Below, piece after piece: positions 48,475-58,425 of a DNA stretch of 64,000 bases. Location: the NCBI GenBank assembly GCA_002633025.1, contig NMRB01000676.1, positions 233,565 to 297,564 of the forward strand, read 5' to 3'. The DNA is from Notospermus geniculatus (lineage: Eukaryota; Nemertea; Pilidiophora; Heteronemertea; Lineidae). The notes beneath the pieces are model-generated. The model was given only the letters and a program-made list of their open reading frames with translations. It was not told the DNA's origin and did not search any database. The position numbers and the translations under genes were made by a program. How positions within the stretch are numbered: the first letter of the stretch is position 1; the number at the start of each line of letters is the position of its first letter.

Positions 48475-49346
48475 CGATACCATTTCATCGGGGTTGTCAG
48501 CCTGGATTCGAGGATAGTAATAAAAAATCAGAATTCCACACGCGACATGAGGGCCTCTGGGTTGTCATCCATGATATCGACATTTCCGTTTGCTCTGCGG
48601 CGGTGCTGTCTCGATTCGAAGTATTAACGTCATGAACCTGAGGGTAGATTGAGACATTGGAAAAACTAGCCCAGTTTCCTTTTTTGGGTTGGGTAAACGG
48701 ATTAACGAGGTTATTTGCAGCTCTAAGCCTTTCTTTGAGCAATTCCCGGTCGTTGACATGTAAACTCAATGAATAATCTGAGAACACCTGTTTTTTATGC
48801 CCACTGGAATGAACAATCTCACCTGGGTGAACGACATGGAAGGAGAATTGTTCCATAAAGAAATACATTTTTTGAATGATTTGAAAAGAAGGAGGACAGT
48901 AGTTCGGAAGGGTTAATCCCCAAGAATTATTCCAGTGGGAATAAATGAATTAGGCATGTCTTTGTCATGTTATTGGTGTGCGGGGTACTTCCCAACCCCC
49001 GCAGGACACGAGACTGCTCACCTTGCTCATCTGTACACCGACAAACGCATGGGTTCCGGTCACCACAGCTGTTCAAAGATACTTCACCATGGGAAACTCA
49101 TTGGGGTCGTGGACAAGGAGTTTCAGGCCAGCTTCAGTCCGCTGTGAGGCCCCGCCATGTACTCGTACCGCCCTATGTTCAACACCAGCTGTAACCCAGC
49201 ATCGGACCCTGGATAGCGTAGTGTCAGCGTTGATTAACAGACGGCGCGGTGCGCTAATTAAAACAAAAACAACTCGTGCCCGCCGGGCAATATCTTTCGG
49301 ATGTCTCCCTTTAAAAAGTACATTTATACGTTGCTTCCTCTGGTCT

Positions 49347-49443
49347 ACACCTCTTGGGACAGTGTTTTCGTTCGCTCTGTGCCGCCGCTTCACAAAAGTG
49401 AAGCGGAGGTACAGAGCGAACGAAAAGACTGCGAGAGGAGTGT
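49347..49443. repeat. 97-nt hairpin
   Basis: A 30-bp near-perfect stem, TTTTCGTTCGCTCTGT then CCGCTTCAC, closes on AAAA, with looser pairing outside (ACACCTC with GAGGAGTGT). The four-base loop is small for a microRNA precursor, so a foldback element is the more likely reading. Confidence 0.7.
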
Positions 49444-50015
49444 AATATCAGAATGATAAGCTGCAAACGCCATTTCCCGGACATCCCTCCAACATTCTTT
49501 GTACTCTAAGTGGAGGTTAATACCTTTCGACGTGCCAAATGTTCCTAACAGATTTGCCGACGGCCATACGTTGTTGAAACTAAATCCCGCCCGGCGTAAC
49601 ATTATTTGGAAGAACTTCTAATATCATCCAGTTTCAGCGCTGATCTGAGAAAAAATGGCGTGATCCGACCGCTTATTTCGTGCCTTTCTTCCTCAGTCAT
49701 TCGTGAGTTTAAGAAATCGTTCCGTTAACACTACCGATAACGTTATTTCTGGCGTACATTTTCAATGTAAAGTGGTTAGTGTTAGCGGGGCGATCTCTTA
49801 AACTCTCTATTTGCCACCGCTGCCTGTACTGTATTTTTTATGGAATTTCTAAATAATGACCGTATCAAGGGAGCATGATGATGCCAAAGCTTTGTTGACC
49901 GTGATGACCTCGTGGTTAACCTTTAACTACAGTGACAATTCATTAAAACCAAAACTGATAAACCTACTGAAATCTCACAGAAACAAAGTACTCAATCAGA
50001 GCTTCCCAATGAATG

Positions 50016-50320
50016 CAGGGCCGTAGGAACGCCCTGGAGGTTGGGGGGGGGGGGGCAAAGATTCGATAAAATAGCGGACCGTAGCCGTAGTCCTTAGCGG
50101 CGGGGTCTGGAGAGCCTCCCCCCGGAAAAGTTTAGAAAATAAGAGTGCTTTTACGCCAGCAAAATTGGACACTCTAGCCATAAGTTTGGTTCATTGGTTT
50201 ATTGGACTTGGGCTTTTTGGGACTAAAGGCAGTCAAATGCTGAGCCTGCCAATTTTTAATTTTTGACAAGCCAAATATTGGGGGGGGGGCAGGTGCCCCC
50301 TCCCCGCCGTTCCTACGGTC
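50016..50320. mobile_element. MITE, GGGCCGTAGGAACG ends with G-runs
   Basis: GGGCCGTAGGAACG at the left and CGTTCCTACGG at the right are inverted. G-runs lie inside both ends (50043-50055 and 50281-50289). No coding capacity. Confidence 0.65.
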
Positions 50321-51059
50321 ATGTAATGCCAATGTGACGGGTTTCACAGGTGAAAAATTGGCCTCAGCAGTGAAATGGTTAACTAATGCGGACGGATCCT
50401 TTAAATTTCCACTCTTCCCGGAATAGTTCCTAGGCTCATGTTCCAAACTACGAAGAAGACTTATGGCCAAACATGATCAAAATGCCTTATTAGGAAATGT
50501 CCACCAAATTTCATCGAAGTGAAAGAATAGGCTCTATTTTTTGTGCCATATTGATGCAGTTACTCTTGCAAAGTTTGGTGTTTGAGGTTAGGATAAAAGG
50601 CAGCTGCAGGATAGAATTCGGTGCAGACTTTTTATTTCTGAATTTGTATCAAATATTCCCGGAGTTGCTCATCGTAAAGTTTTTGAGGGCGTATTTTCGG
50701 TTAAAAAACGCTTTCCTTTTCAGAGTTTAGGCTACCTATCTGCGCTCGCTGAGCCAAAGGATTTTATGATTTTTGATAAAAAAGTGAGGAATTAAGAAAT
50801 TAAAGTACTTCCACAAGAAGAACATCGGGTAAACGAACTCCCACATCCAGGTGCATCAGCTTCCGGTCGATAACCTCGTTCCCGGGGCGAGAGGTCTCTA
50901 AAAAGTTGTAATCCTATGCGGATCCACCGAATAAACTTGCAAACATGCCTGGGACGAGGTCAGTGTTGTCATGGTTTCAACAGGTTCGTGGACAGGCCCT
51001 TCCCTCAAAGAGACAGCACGTGATCTAATTCTTGTGGGAGGTGTGGGTGGAGATAGGCC

Positions 51060-51067
51060 TATATAAA
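51060..51067 (+). promoter_or_regulatory. TATA box of the insulin-like gene
   Basis: TATATAAA about 30 bp before a candidate start region (CCACCATTTG, near 51091) and 112 bp before a consensus donor, AAG|GTAAGT, at 51179/51180. An E-box, CACGTG, lies at 51018-51023. Insulin genes of other animals commonly have a 5'UTR intron, so this fits the promoter of the gene at 53205; the link is inference. Confidence 0.5.
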
Positions 51068-51090
51068 CTTTCATTCGCCAGGCCACCATT

Positions 51091-51179
51091 TGCTAAACCC
51101 GGAGTTGCAACACTTGGTGTGACATCAGGCCATTCCTTTCCCCTTTCCTCTCCTTACGTATCCCATAGTTTGAAAGAAG
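51091..51179 (+). other. probable 5'UTR exon of the insulin-like gene
   Basis: It lies between the TATA box and a strong donor. The next acceptor in the right place is TTTCCATTGCAG at 53203, one base before the insulin start codon. The 2-kb intron would hold the foldback elements at 51291, 51616 and 51889. No transcript evidence is available. Confidence 0.45.
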
Positions 51180-51290
51180 GTAAGTTGCGATTTCATCCGT
51201 ATTTCACGTTATTCTGGCTAGAGTTGGCACATGGGCATTTGTTCTGATTCACGCTTCCCTTATTTGGTCTGATCGTTTTCACATAACAGG

Positions 51291-51449
51291 TTAGGGAGGT
51301 TTAGAAATCAAACGATAAACGTACACATTAACGACAACGTTATTTTTTACCAAAAATGCAATACATGTATAATATCTGCTTAATGTGTAGTATGAAAAAT
51401 AACGTTGTCGTAAAGTTACGTTTATCGTTTGATTTCTAAACCTCCCTAA
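51291..51449. mobile_element. foldback element, TAGGGAGGTT family, copy 3
   Basis: TTAGGGAGGTTTAGAAATCA and its reverse complement, with arms of about 65 bp through ACGATAAACGT and AACGTTATTTTT. The outer ten bases match those at 18894 and 19727. Confidence 0.82.
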
Positions 51450-51615
51450 TACGGGACGTATTCGTACATTCCCTCATTTCGTATCTTTTCCACATAATGC
51501 GTCTTCGTACGTTCTCAATTCGTAGTATCTTTTGCATGATACGTATTCGTACATTTCCTCAATCTTCGGTTGTTCAAGAACACCATCTGTCTCTCGTCTT
51601 CCACTTTAATGCCCA

Positions 51616-51734
51616 GGGCCCAAATCCATAAAACCTTGCTAGGCTTAGTTGCCTGCTAAAGTGCCCAGTTTGTACAGGCCGATGTACACAACTAGCAACC
51701 AACTAAGCTAGCAAGGTTTTATGGATTTGGGCCC
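51616..51734. mobile_element. foldback element, GGGCC family
   Basis: GGGCCCAAATCCATAAAACC and its exact reverse complement close a 119-bp hairpin with arms of about 40 bp (CTTGCTAG, TTAGTTG). Confidence 0.82.
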
Positions 51735-51888
51735 AGATTTCTTACTTCTTATCTTTCTGTGCTGCTCATTGTCAACGAATTCCAATTCTCAGTTCTCGGT
51801 TCATTTTGCTCATTCGTTCTAAGATCTTTGTTTTCTGTGCGAAATTCGTCTCAAAAGTGAAAAGACAATTTGGAACCCGTAGCTGATA

Positions 51889-52176
51889 GGGCCGTATATG
51901 CACACCAACGAAGATTATTTTGAACTCAGGTTGAGCCACAACTTTTCCATTGTCACATCATGCCCTGGCAAACCTGAACAACTGAACAGCTGTGGCTCAA
52001 CCTGAGTTCAAGATAATCTTCATACGGCTTTGGGCCCTATGCACCAAGAAGATTATCTTGAACTCACGTTGAACCACAGCTTTTCAATTGTTCAGGTTTG
52101 CCAGGGCATGATGTGACAATGGAAAAGTTGTGGCTCAACCTGAGTTCAAGATAATCTTCGTTGGTGCATACGGCCC
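51889..52176. mobile_element. two adjacent foldback elements, GGGCC family
   Basis: Left unit 51889-52036 and right unit about 52030-52176 share a GGGCC junction. Each has the arms GATTATCTTGAACTCA and their inverse, and CATGATGTGACAATGG inside. They are close relatives of the element at 34585. Both lie in the proposed 5'UTR intron of the insulin-like gene. Confidence 0.78.
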
Positions 52177-53204
52177 ATACGGTAAAATCCGAATGAAATC
52201 CGTATGGTTTCTACGTTGTGAACGTTGCAGACCTCATTCTCGCTGTTCCTTAGCATTGTGGTCGATGTGATGACCATCTTGACTGCTCCAAGAGTTTTCG
52301 CCTTGCCCGCTAATATGCTCTATTCAGTGACCCGCTTCCCAGCAGAGCATCGTTCTGACTGCGGCCAGCACAGTTTACACTACAGCGTAAAACTGACCGG
52401 CCAATCAGAATTACTTTCGGCGATCAATAAATCATAACCACGCCCCTCCAGAGCATCGCGTTACCTCATGACGTTGTCGCCAATTCCCTTGACATCAGCC
52501 GTTTGATAGGCAGTTAACTTACCCAGGCGACAGAATTTTTCACGATCTGACTGAATTCTTCTATCTTTTATTGAAAAACAATAAAACATTTAATACCAAT
52601 GAAGATAAGCAGACTACGTCAAACTGACCATTATTAAATGTTAAGGGCAGTAGATATCGACAACAACAGCAGTTTTTTTGCCGATGATACCCTGCCAACA
52701 GTTTCCAATTCAGGACCCGTAGGCTTTTATTAAAAAGATTATTCGATAGTGCTAAATAAAGGTTTCAACGTTTCCATGTTCCCCCTAGGCCTTCATCCGA
52801 TTTTTACGTCACCGGGAATCGGAAAGAGCTGGGCGTTACTCTTTTTGCGGCAATCGTGTGTATAACTTCTTCTATAGATTGTTTGCGGATAAATTCTTTG
52901 CGCGTTGCTCACCTTGCCGTACGTAAGTGACGTATTCGTTGCAAGGAGTTTGAAATTGCTACTGTGCGTCCAAATGAAACTGAAAAATGTTGCGAATCGA
53001 AAATAACTCTGTGGCGAAAAGTTTATGTGTGTTTTTATATCAAAAGGTTATTTCGGGAGTGCAATCGCCGACCGGGCTCTGGGCATCAGAGCCACTCATC
53101 AAATATTGGGCGATATTTACGTCCGTAATGTTTGAGGAAACCGCAGTTAATAACTTTTTTTGGATATCATGTGTTTAGGCCTAAAGCTGTCTTTCCATTG
53201 CAGG

Positions 53205-55547
53205 ATGAACTTTAGACGTGTCCTTTTCATAGTTGTGTTCAAAATCAGTCTGGCCTACGGCTTGGAGCGTCTCTGCGGGAGAACTTTGGCAGACGTGCTT
53301 GGCTTCATCTGTCAGGGACGAGGATTCCACGGGGAGTCGTCGGTGTCAGACGACCAGAAACGATCGTGTAAGTGATTTCTCGTGTTTTAAAGCGAATCGA
53401 TAGCGGATTTTGTTTAGGGAGTGACTATTCGGCGAGCCCAGCTCTCTGTGCAGTCACTTCGTTTCAGCTTGGACAGCGCGCCCGAGTAATTAGTTATGCA
53501 CCGCAGCGACCAATGAAAATCGAGATTACAAAACATAACAGCAAAATGGCGGATTCGAATGATCGCCCTTCCACTTCGATCAAATATTACATTTGGCTGG
53601 TGTTTGTAAACACAAAATTCAGCTAATCAAAATGCACGAAAATTTCTTTGTTGACATTCTGGAGAAGTTTGTTTACATTTTTTCCTGAAAATTCGTCCCC
53701 TTTCAAATTCTATTTCTAAATCAAATTTTTTCGCTTTCGATTCGCTTTTACATCCTGGAACTCCACGTGTATTGGTTACGTCGGAAGATACGCCACTTGT
53801 GCGAGCGTAGTCGGAGGGCGGAACGATGTCACAACCCTTGGTAGTCAAGACGGTGTTTTAAGGACTTTTTTAAAAGGCTTAAAGAGTTGAATTGCCGCTG
53901 AAACTGCGGCGTTTTTAACTGTCTTGCTAAGCCTTAAGAACGCGGAAAGTTAGACGTTTGTTCATTGTGATCCGACATACCAGAAAGTGGGTGTGACCGG
54001 GCATGTTCTGACACTGCAAACATCGAGACATAGGATTGGAAACCGATAAGATCTTATCCGGTACCTGATTGTGTTACTTTTAAAGCAGCAGTTGCAGGCC
54101 CATCGCTAAACTCCCCGCAGTTTCGAACAACCGCTCCCCGTTGTAACCTAGAGCACGTGGCTGGGGCCAAACGAAGGCCCCCGCCGGTGGTGGCGAGGCC
54201 TTCCCCCCGCAACCAGTATGTTCCACTCGCTCGCTTCGCTAAACCACACCCGGCAAAATTACGGTACCAAGTGTGCTTTTGCAGTCTAGTGGTTGTTGGC
54301 TGCATGGTCTTATTTTCGTCATCTTAATATTTCCAGTCCGTAATCAAATGATCACCAGACGACAAGCCACGACCTTTCTTGTCGGTAGCACGGTGCCACC
54401 CTCCCTGAACCACCGCAGCGGCGTGGTGGAGGAGTGCTGTTTACGTCACTGTACCTACGAGACGCTGGAATCCTACTGCGCTGAACCGTCTGCTACCGGC
54501 GATGAGTATGACTTGGAGGAGTTTTTGAATCCTTCATCATCGGTGGGTAGACATGCCGTTTTGATCATTGTATTCCCTTAAAACGTTCTTGTGGGGCACA
54601 TTCTTCACCCAGTATCGTATTCAATTCCTAGTTCAATCCGGCATCGACCGCAACAAACATTTGGCATCGTCGAGGTTTGAGACCAATTCATACTTTGCGT
54701 TTTGCGCTTGTCCGTTTCCTATGTGAGTGCGTGGTTGAAAAAGTAATGTTGTTATTGGTACCACGCATAAACATAGGGAACGCACAAGCGCAAAGCGCAA
54801 AACGGAGAAGTATGAATCTACCCTTTAAGCCAATTCATATTTCTCCGTTTTGTGCTTTGCGCTTGTGCGTTCCCTATGTTTATGTGTGGTATCAACAATA
54901 AAATTACTCTTTTCTACCACGCGTTCACATCGGAAACGGACACGCCCAAAACGCAAAGTATTGAATCTACCTTTAGGCAAGAAAGGGAGAACAGACTGTC
55001 GACCTCTGCAGTCGGGTGCCTCATCCTCTCCGAACAACTTGGCCATTCAGATATCGTCGTATCTTCTTCAGAAGGGAGGCAGTAGACCCGAGTGAAATGA
55101 CCTGAGTGTCAGGATGTCGGTGTCTGTAGGCCGATACCTAGGTCTGTCTTTTATACTCCGTCTACCCCTCGATGAAGTATCCTTCGGTTGTCATGCGGGG
55201 TCTAGATGGGGTAAACAGACGTAAGTTTGGGTTGATCCATTCATTTCTTTCAGTCCACGAGCTCCACTACCAGTACGACCCGCCGCCAATCAACATCAAC
55301 TGCTGGACCACCCACAACGAAACAGTACCGTCGTCTGCCATCGTTCATGCAGGACCGGACTTTCTTCTACGTCAGGAATGATGAAAACCAAAGTGAGGAG
55401 CAGGACCAAGACCAGGACCAGGACGAGGACCAGGGCCAAGAGCAGGACAAGAAAAAGAAGAGAGAACACGGAAAAACTCGCCAGATCCTCAAGAAAGCTT
55501 TCGGGGTCTCCAAGCAAAACGCAGAACCAAGTACGCATTCCGGGTGA
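53205..55547 (+). CDS. insulin/IGF-like peptide precursor with long C-terminal extension
   Basis: Coding exons 53205-53367, 54337-54542 and 55254-55547 give about 220 residues. Residues 1-19 are a signal peptide ending near SLAYG. The B chain begins at LERLCGRTLADVLGF and has two cysteines 11 residues apart, as in insulin. The intron in the C-peptide is phase 1, the position and phase conserved in insulin genes. KR and TRR sites flank the connecting region. The A chain, starting GVVEECCLRHC, has the canonical CC-x3-C-x8-C pattern. An acidic D-like segment follows, then a terminal exon (phase 0) rich in Ser/Thr, with RR sites, a Gln/Asp/Glu run and a basic tail, like an IGF E domain. The product would be a secreted hormone for an insulin-type receptor. 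A second copy of the terminal exon lies downstream. Exact family (insulin or IGF) is uncertain. Confidence 0.88.
54689..54822. mobile_element. foldback element, ATTCATACTTTGCG family, copy 1
   Basis: ATTCATACTTTGCGTTTTGC and AAGCGCAAAGCGCAAAACGG lie in inverted order around CGTGGTTG...CCACGC. It lies in the intron before the insulin-like terminal exon. Confidence 0.7.
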
Positions 55548-55686
55548 AAGGTTTAGAGCTGGTGGGCGTTCCGTCCAGTGAAAGTATCTTACTTTTGATT
55601 GGTGAAGCTTTGGCTGTGATTTTGGAGATGGAGGCCCCGTGGCGGTGCTCGGCGTCACCTCGACTGTGATCTGTTAAGTTTTTATA
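54821..55686 (+). repeat. tandem duplication carrying terminal exon, copy A
   Basis: Starts CCCTTTAAGCCAATTCATAT, as does copy B at 55687, an offset of 866. It contains a foldback element (54834-54966), intron sequence with a TTTCTTTCAG acceptor and the whole terminal coding exon. Confidence 0.8.
54834..54966. mobile_element. foldback element, ATTCATACTTTGCG family, copy 2
   Basis: ATTCATATTTCTCCGTTTTG at the left and CCCAAAACGCAAAGTATTGA at the right are related inverted ends, with ATGTGTGGTATCAACAATAA in the middle. It abuts copy 1. Confidence 0.65.
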
Positions 55687-55695
55687 CCCTTTAAG

Positions 55696-55820
55696 CCAAT
55701 TCATATTTCTCCGTTTTGCGCTTTGCGCTTGTCCGTTCCCTATGTTTATGTGTGGTATCAACAATAAAATAGGAAACGGACACGCGCAAAGCGCAAAACG
55801 CAAAGTATGAATTAAATCTA
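55696..55820. mobile_element. foldback element, ATTCATACTTTGCG family, copy 3
   Basis: ATTCATATTTCTCCGTTTTG at the left and CGCAAAACGCAAAGTATGAA at the right, around the same ATGTGTGGTATCAACAATAA centre as copy 2, because it belongs to the duplicated block. Confidence 0.7.
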
Positions 55821-56054
55821 CCTTTAGGCAACAAAGGGAGAACAGACTGTCGACCTCTGCAGTCGGGTGCCTCATTCTCTCTCCGAACAACATTCAGATC
55901 GTCGTATCTTCTCCAGAAGGGAGACAAGAGCAAGAGAGCCGAGTGAAATGACCTGCCTCTCAGCTCGATGGGAGTATCATCCTTTGGCTGTCTTGCGGAG
56001 TTTAGATGGGGTAAACAGATGTAAGTTTGGGATTGATCCATTCATTTCTTTCAG

Positions 56055-56336
56055 TCCACGAGCTCCACTACCAGTACGACCCGCCGCCAAACAACATCAA
56101 CTGCTGGACCACCCACAACGAAACAGTACCGTCGTCTGCCATCGTTCATGCAGGACCGGACTTTCTTCTACGTCAGGAATGATGAAAACCAAAGTCAGGA
56201 GCAGGAGCAGGACCAGGACCAGGGCGAAGAGCAGGACAAGAAAAAGAAGAGAGGACACGGAAAAACTCGTCAAATGCTCAAGAAAGCTTTCGGGGTCTCC
56301 AAGCAAAACGCAGAACCAAGTACGCGTTCCGGGTGA
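56055..56336 (+). CDS. second, possibly alternative, terminal exon of the insulin-like gene
   Basis: It follows the same TTTCTTTCAG acceptor as 55254-55547, opens in the same phase 0 and stays open for 93 codons to a stop at the same relative place. It keeps TTRRQ, YRRLPSFMQ, DRTFFYVRNDEN and the LKKAFGVSKQ tail. It differs mainly in the length of the Gln/Asp/Glu run and a few substitutions, several of them conservative. It could be used as an alternative 3' exon giving a protein of about 216 residues, or be an unused copy. The intact frame favours a recent copy, use, or both. Confidence 0.65.
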   Translation, partial: STSSTTSTTRRQTTSTAGPPTTKQYRRLPSFMQDRTFFYVRNDENQSQEQEQDQDQGEEQDKKKKRGHGKTRQMLKKAFGVSKQNAEPSTRSG

Positions 56337-56587
56337 ATGGTTTAGAGCTGGTGGGCGTTCCGTCCAGTGAAAGTATCTTGCTTTTGATTGGTGANTCAGC
56401 CTGTGGTAAATATGAAGGAAGTTATGACTGATTTCATGTAACGATGGCCATCTTGGACGCCATCTTGGATTTCTCAAAATGCTCAAGCGTGACCGGAGTC
56501 CACCCGGTGGAATCTTAAAACTGACCCCCAGGGCTACTCAAATCCATCGAAAAAAAAACTATATAAGACATTTCCGGGTTCAGTGAA

Positions 56588-57181
56588 AAAAACCCATTTG
56601 GCTGCCGGACTAATGTGGAAAGGGATGTCTTTCAGTTCGAAGTCCTACAACGGGAGAAGCCAAACACCAAACGCGGAGTGCTGTCCACCCTCTCCTCTTT
56701 GTACGACCCCATTGGATTTCTTTGCCCAGTTGTCCTGGAGGCGAAACAAATCATGCAACGTCTATGGCAAGCAAATGTGGGATGGGATTATGTGATCCCG
56801 GAAATGGAGCTGGAAGTTTGGGAAGGATGGCTCACAGGATTGTCGAAGATGTCAGATATTGAAATACCCAGATGTCACATCAGGCTCCAGATTACAGTCC
56901 AGGAGATTAGTCTCCACCATTTCTCTGATGCCTCGGAAAAGGGCTACGGCATGTGCGCTTATCTGAGAATAGTGTACCAGGATGGGACAATTGACTGTTC
57001 GTTTCTGGTCGGAAGGAGTAGGTGTGCACCCCTCAGGCCTAGGTCAATCCCTAGACTCGAACTCCAGGCGGCAGCACTGTCAGTCAAGATGTATTTAACC
57101 GTCAAAGAGGAGCTGACGTACGATATCAACCAAGTTGTGTTCTGGACAGACTCCCAGACAGTATTGCTACATACGAAATGA
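56588..57181 (+). pseudogene. BEL/Pao pol fragment: A17/RNase H region
   Basis: It has the family words LSSLYDPIGFLCPVVLEAK, HHFSDASEKGYGMCAYLR and PRLELQAAALS, and the WTDSQTVL motif of the RNase H-like region. The frame meets a stop at 57179-57181 although homology continues in another frame from about 57166, so a small deletion has shifted the frame. There is no start codon context: the 5' part has been lost. Confidence 0.82.
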
Positions 57182-58256
57182 ATCCAAGAGATTCCACGTT
57201 TATGTCGCCAACCGGATCGCGGATATTCGGGATGCTACTAGCCCTCAACAATGGCGGCACTGTCCAGGCGTTGATAACCCTGCTGATCTGGCTTCCCGGG
57301 GACTCACTCCACAGAAACTGGCAAGGCGTGACATATGGTGGAAAGGACCAGCATTTTTGTGGCAAGGAGAAGACCAATGGCCCAACGCTGAAGTAAATCC
57401 ACTGGATGAGTCTGACCCAGAATTACGGAAGGGGAGTCATCAGATTTGCCAAGTCTCGGAGAAGGAGACACAGCAGCAACAAGACCAGAAAACTCCAGTG
57501 CTGCATGGCTTGCAACGTGTCATCCATTATTATGGATCCTGGGAGCTCATGCTGAGAATGGTTGCCTGGTTGCTGCGTTTCGTTGAATATGTCAAGCAAA
57601 GGAAGCAAGTGTCCAAGTTAGGTGGCCTGACAGGAGCAGAGATTCATGGGGCCGCCCTTGTTGTTTCCCGGATCGTGCAGAATGAGACATTTGCTGATGA
57701 AATTGCCACTATACAGTCGGGAAAGGAGCTGAAAGCGTCAAGTAAACTTGTCCGTTTGAGACCGATCGTTGTTGATGGAATTCTCATGGTAGGAGGACGT
57801 TTGGAAAGGGCGGTATCGTTGTCTTGGGAGGAAGAGCACCCTGTGATTCTGCCCCGGGATCACCCTGTGTCTCTCAGGATTTTGCGTCATTTCCATGAGA
57901 AACTTGCCCATGCAGGACGAGAACAAACCCTGGCAGAGTCAAGGAAGCTGTTTTGGATTGTCGGGGGCAGAGGATTGGCCAAGTGGTTTGTGTGGAATTG
58001 CATAAATTGTCGCAAGGTCAACGTACGTGTAATGGAGCAAGTTATGGGATCATTACCACCTTGCCGCCTGGTACCATACAAACCGCCATTCACGTTTTCC
58101 GGTGTTGATTTCTTCGGGCCAATGCAGCTCAAGTGGGGACTGAACAAGACCAAGAAGTGTTGGGGTGTTCTCTTCACCTGTCTTACCTGTCGTGCTGTAT
58201 ACTTGGAGGTTGCTCCGTCGCTGAGTACTGACGACTTCATCATGGTGCTCAGACAA
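57166..58256 (+). pseudogene. BEL/Pao integrase fragment: zinc finger and first part of core
   Basis: It begins with YIRNESKRFHVYVANRI and then the CPGVDNPADLASRG motif. The zinc finger has HFHEKLAH and CINC, giving the HHCC set. The core starts at FSGVDFFGP, which carries the first catalytic Asp, and reaches TDDFIMVL. The frame is then cut at 58257 by a nested element. Confidence 0.85.
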
Positions 58257-58425
58257 TAGGAGCTGTCAGCGAGTTGACCACTAGGTGTCACTAGGGCCCA
58301 ATTCAATGCATCTAGCGGACCCAGTCATTATCGATCGAGCAGCGATCATAATAGATTTCCTGTACATTTGGTCCGCTAAGACTGTGCTGCCATCTGTTAG
58401 CAATAAGCGCGGCTGACTGCTCCTA
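58257..58425. mobile_element. nested MITE with TA target duplication
   Basis: TA at 58257-58258 and TA at 58424-58425 bound an element whose ends GGAGCTGTCAGC and GCTGACTGCTCC are inverted copies with one mismatch. Integrase frames on the two sides come back into register if one TA and the element are discounted (167 bases). TA duplication with short inverted ends suggests a Tc1/mariner-type non-autonomous element. Confidence 0.8.

Larger units (their letters stand above)
47011..51059. other. gene-empty interval before the insulin-like gene
   Basis: No protein-coding exon supported. A good donor (TTCTTG then GTAAGTTC) at about 47833 could end an untranslated exon, without further support. 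The interval holds three inverted repeats, listed separately. Confidence 0.45.
55687..56394 (+). repeat. tandem duplication carrying terminal exon, copy B
   Basis: Parallel to 54821-55686, shorter by internal deletions. It begins with a foldback element (55696-55820). Similarity runs through the exon to GATTGGTGA and stops at the N at 56395. Confidence 0.8.

Noticed and set aside
48935-49147. Frame containing several His and Cys residues, considered as a zinc-binding or PAN fragment
   Set aside because: The spacing fits no known motif, and the frame has neither splice signals nor neighbours in phase.
49347-49443. Rho-independent terminator or CRISPR-like repeat reading of the hairpins
   Set aside because: The window is eukaryotic by its intron structure; the hairpins lack regular spacing and belong to foldback-type DNA.
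52225-52437. 70-codon frame with a hydrophobic start
   Set aside because: It lies within the proposed insulin 5'UTR intron, has no domain or cleavage pattern and no partner exon.
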